Shown here: piece after piece, positions 62,672 through 64,000 of the stretch
How positions within the stretch are numbered: position 1 is the first letter of the stretch
Layout of the letters: the number at the start of each line of letters is the position of its first letter
Source: GH45 sp046704385
Lineage (GTDB): Bacteria; Bacteroidota; Bacteroidia; Bacteroidales; SZUA-534
Assembly: GCA_046704385.1 (NCBI GenBank)
Contig: JBJKSB010000101.1
Coordinates: 1-64,000 of the forward strand
DNA: 64,000 nucleotides
Direction: 5' to 3'
Program-made: the position numbers and the translations under genes
Notes under the pieces: model-generated
Told to the model about the DNA's origin: nothing
The model's database searches: none
What the model saw: the letters and a program-made list of their open reading frames with translations, nothing else

Positions 62672-64000
62672 CTATTGCCATCCAGGATTTTGTATCAAAA
62701 CGCCGCCGGATAACCTGATTTGTGATTCTGGAATTGGCATGAACTTTTTATCTTCAGTCCATTGCGTAACTGAATAGTCATCAGGATACGATCCGTCATC
62801 GGCAAATGCACCATCGGCAACTTTTATAGTACCCAGCGCATCAAAAGCAGCTTTACAATCGTGCCAGCGAATCAGGTCAAAATAGCGTAAGCCTTCAAAA
62901 GCCAGTTCATGACGACGTTCTTTTTTGAGAGCATCCAGCGAATAAGCAGCAATTGGGTCTAACCCGGCTCTTTGACGAACCTGGTTTATACCATCAACAG
63001 TACCGGTTAATTCTGATTGCATTAATAAAACATCAGCAAACCTGATAATCATCTGAGGCTGGATATCAGCATGTTGCGAAGTTGCGAATGTATAACCTCT
63101 TGCTTCCCACATAGTCTGAAATGCATTTGGATTATCGTCTGTTTGTTGTTGAACCGGCATATATTTTTTGTTGAAAACTCCTGTAACATTATATCCGGTA
63201 TATGTACTTTTGCTGTCTTGAAACTTAATGGCTGTTGTACCTTCTAATCTTGCAGAAGTTGTATCCTCAACATCAAACATCGAACCATATTTACGGATAT
63301 CGCCTGGTTCAAAATCGTTCCATAAACTTGGATGCACCGTACAAAAACCCCATCCAACACCGTGAGGTACACCATTTCCCATACGAATTCCCATAAACAA
63401 AATCATATGGTCGGACCTTGGATAATAGGCTGATCCTTCAGCACCATGCGTATTGAAGTTTAGTCCGAAAATACTTTCAGGATTAAGTGTTTCTGTATCT
63501 TCAACCCAGGCATAAGGAGTTTTTCCTGTTCCGTCTCTGCCAAGATCTTTATAAAGGTTACTTTTAACCATTCTTTTGGGTAAACTGTCTTTTCCATAGT
63601 CTGAAGTCACCAACCATGTTTCTTCTTTTAATCCGATTGCAGTGTAAGCCCAAAGATTCGGAAAATCAGCAATCATATGATGGCCACTATTGTTGATTAC
63701 ATCTTCAAGATAGGAAATGGCATTTGCTTTGGTGATACTTCCTCCGTCAACCAATGGTAAGGCATCTTTTGAGTATGTGCCGGTATAAAAGAGAAAGATT
63801 CTTCCGATCATTGATTCTGCTGCCCATTTTGTGGCATGTCCTTTTCGTTGTACATCGAAATTATTAAAGTTTACGGCAGGCATTAGCTCAGCCGCAGTTT
63901 TCATGTCAGTAGCTATCTGTGCAAATAAATCATCTACATTGGCACGAGGTTCATTTCCTGATACGGAGGTAGTAATTAATGGAACGGTGCCAAAGAAACA
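62672..64000 (-). CDS. SusD/RagB-family nutrient-binding lipoprotein (partial; N-terminus beyond window)
   Basis: The frame stays open to the window edge (the residues before the internal Met read NVDDLFAQIATD), so the true start lies outside. At least 443 residues are present. SusD features: the TPR-like helical part (HATKWAAESMIGRIFLFYTG), RFADVLLMQSELTG, ELAFEGLRYFDLIRWHDC, and C-terminal FMPIPESQIRLSGGVLIQNPGW, as in classical SusD (PF07980). Together with the GH13 pair it points to an alpha-glucan utilisation locus continuing rightward, with SusC expected next upstream on this strand. Confidence 0.92.
   Translation of the reverse strand, partial: CFFGTVPLITTSVSGNEPRANVDDLFAQIATDMKTAAELMPAVNFNNFDVQRKGHATKWAAESMIGRIFLFYTGTYSKDALPLVDGGSITKANAISYLEDVINNSGHHMIADFPNLWAYTAIGLKEETWLVTSDYGKDSLPKRMVKSNLYKDLGRDGTGKTPYAWVEDTETLNPESIFGLNFNTHGAEGSAYYPRSDHMILFMGIRMGNGVPHGVGWGFCTVHPSLWNDFEPGDIRKYGSMFDVEDTTSARLEGTTAIKFQDSKSTYTGYNVTGVFNKKYMPVQQQTDDNPNAFQTMWEARGYTFATSQHADIQPQMIIRFADVLLMQSELTGTVDGINQVRQRAGLDPIAAYSLDALKKERRHELAFEGLRYFDLIRWHDCKAAFDALGTIKVADGAFADDGSYPDDYSVTQWTEDKKFMPIPESQIRLSGGVLIQNPGWQ

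Noticed and set aside
1..64000. CRISPR arrays, tRNA or rRNA genes, prophage or conjugative genes
   Set aside because: No regularly spaced direct repeats, tRNA cloverleaf sequences, rRNA segments or phage structural genes were recognised.

Overview
The window looks like a chromosomal segment of a Bacteroidota bacterium, probably a marine or sediment member near the Marinilabiliales/Prolixibacteraceae; that placement is inference from gene content, not phylogeny. The evidence is two SusC/SusD-type systems, type IX secretion C-terminal domains, an HU-CCDC81/SPOR protein, a DUF6452/DUF6048 pair, AT-rich DNA, promoters of the TAnnTTTG type, and almost no Shine-Dalgarno sequences.

Layout. 1-433: repeat-bearing leader after the tail of an unidentified gene. 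506-7627: a SusC/SusD transporter followed by a NarL-type histidine kinase and response regulator, with susD and the kinase overlapping by ATGA. 7952-8631: a hypothetical gene and a truncated sensor relic. 8660-16706: a signalling region built around a sensory [FeFe]-hydrogenase-like protein (HydS type). It holds a SpoIIE phosphatase, a [2Fe-2S] thioredoxin-fold protein, a TM1266-type hydrogenase regulator, DUF554, a PP2C-LysM phosphatase and a YciB-Nudix fusion; a GNAT-like/HTH pair resembling a toxin-antitoxin module sits inside it. 16799-21425: HU-SPOR protein, DNPH1-like nucleotide hydrolase, DHOD-like protein, YkgJ protein and DUF819 transporter-like protein.

21468-33900: an OmpR-type two-component system followed by nine heme genes, hemA-C-D-B-L-E-N-G-H, enough for the whole route from glutamyl-tRNA to protoheme. 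34123-34318: a candidate small RNA whose promoter region matches that of hemA. 34397-42985: a small membrane protein, an aldehyde dehydrogenase, a very large CotH/lamin-tail type IX cargo, the DUF6452/DUF6048 pair and an archaeal-type ADP-dependent sugar kinase. 43145-46872: a corrinoid methyl-transfer cluster (UroD-type methyltransferase, homocysteine methyltransferase, corrinoid protein, MetH-activation-like protein). 47222-56147: a thymidylate-synthase-family protein, an outer-membrane protein and a 2050-residue BspA-like leucine-rich-repeat protein. 56477-64000: a starch/alpha-glucan region with two GH13 enzymes, an alkyltransferase and a SusD-like protein running off the right edge.

Intergenic DNA carries several palindromic repeat families. 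The most striking is an element of exactly 113 bp in its three complete copies, with ACTAGT ends and a 15-bp perfect internal stem; two further copies are degenerate. No rRNA, tRNA, CRISPR array or complete insertion sequence was seen.
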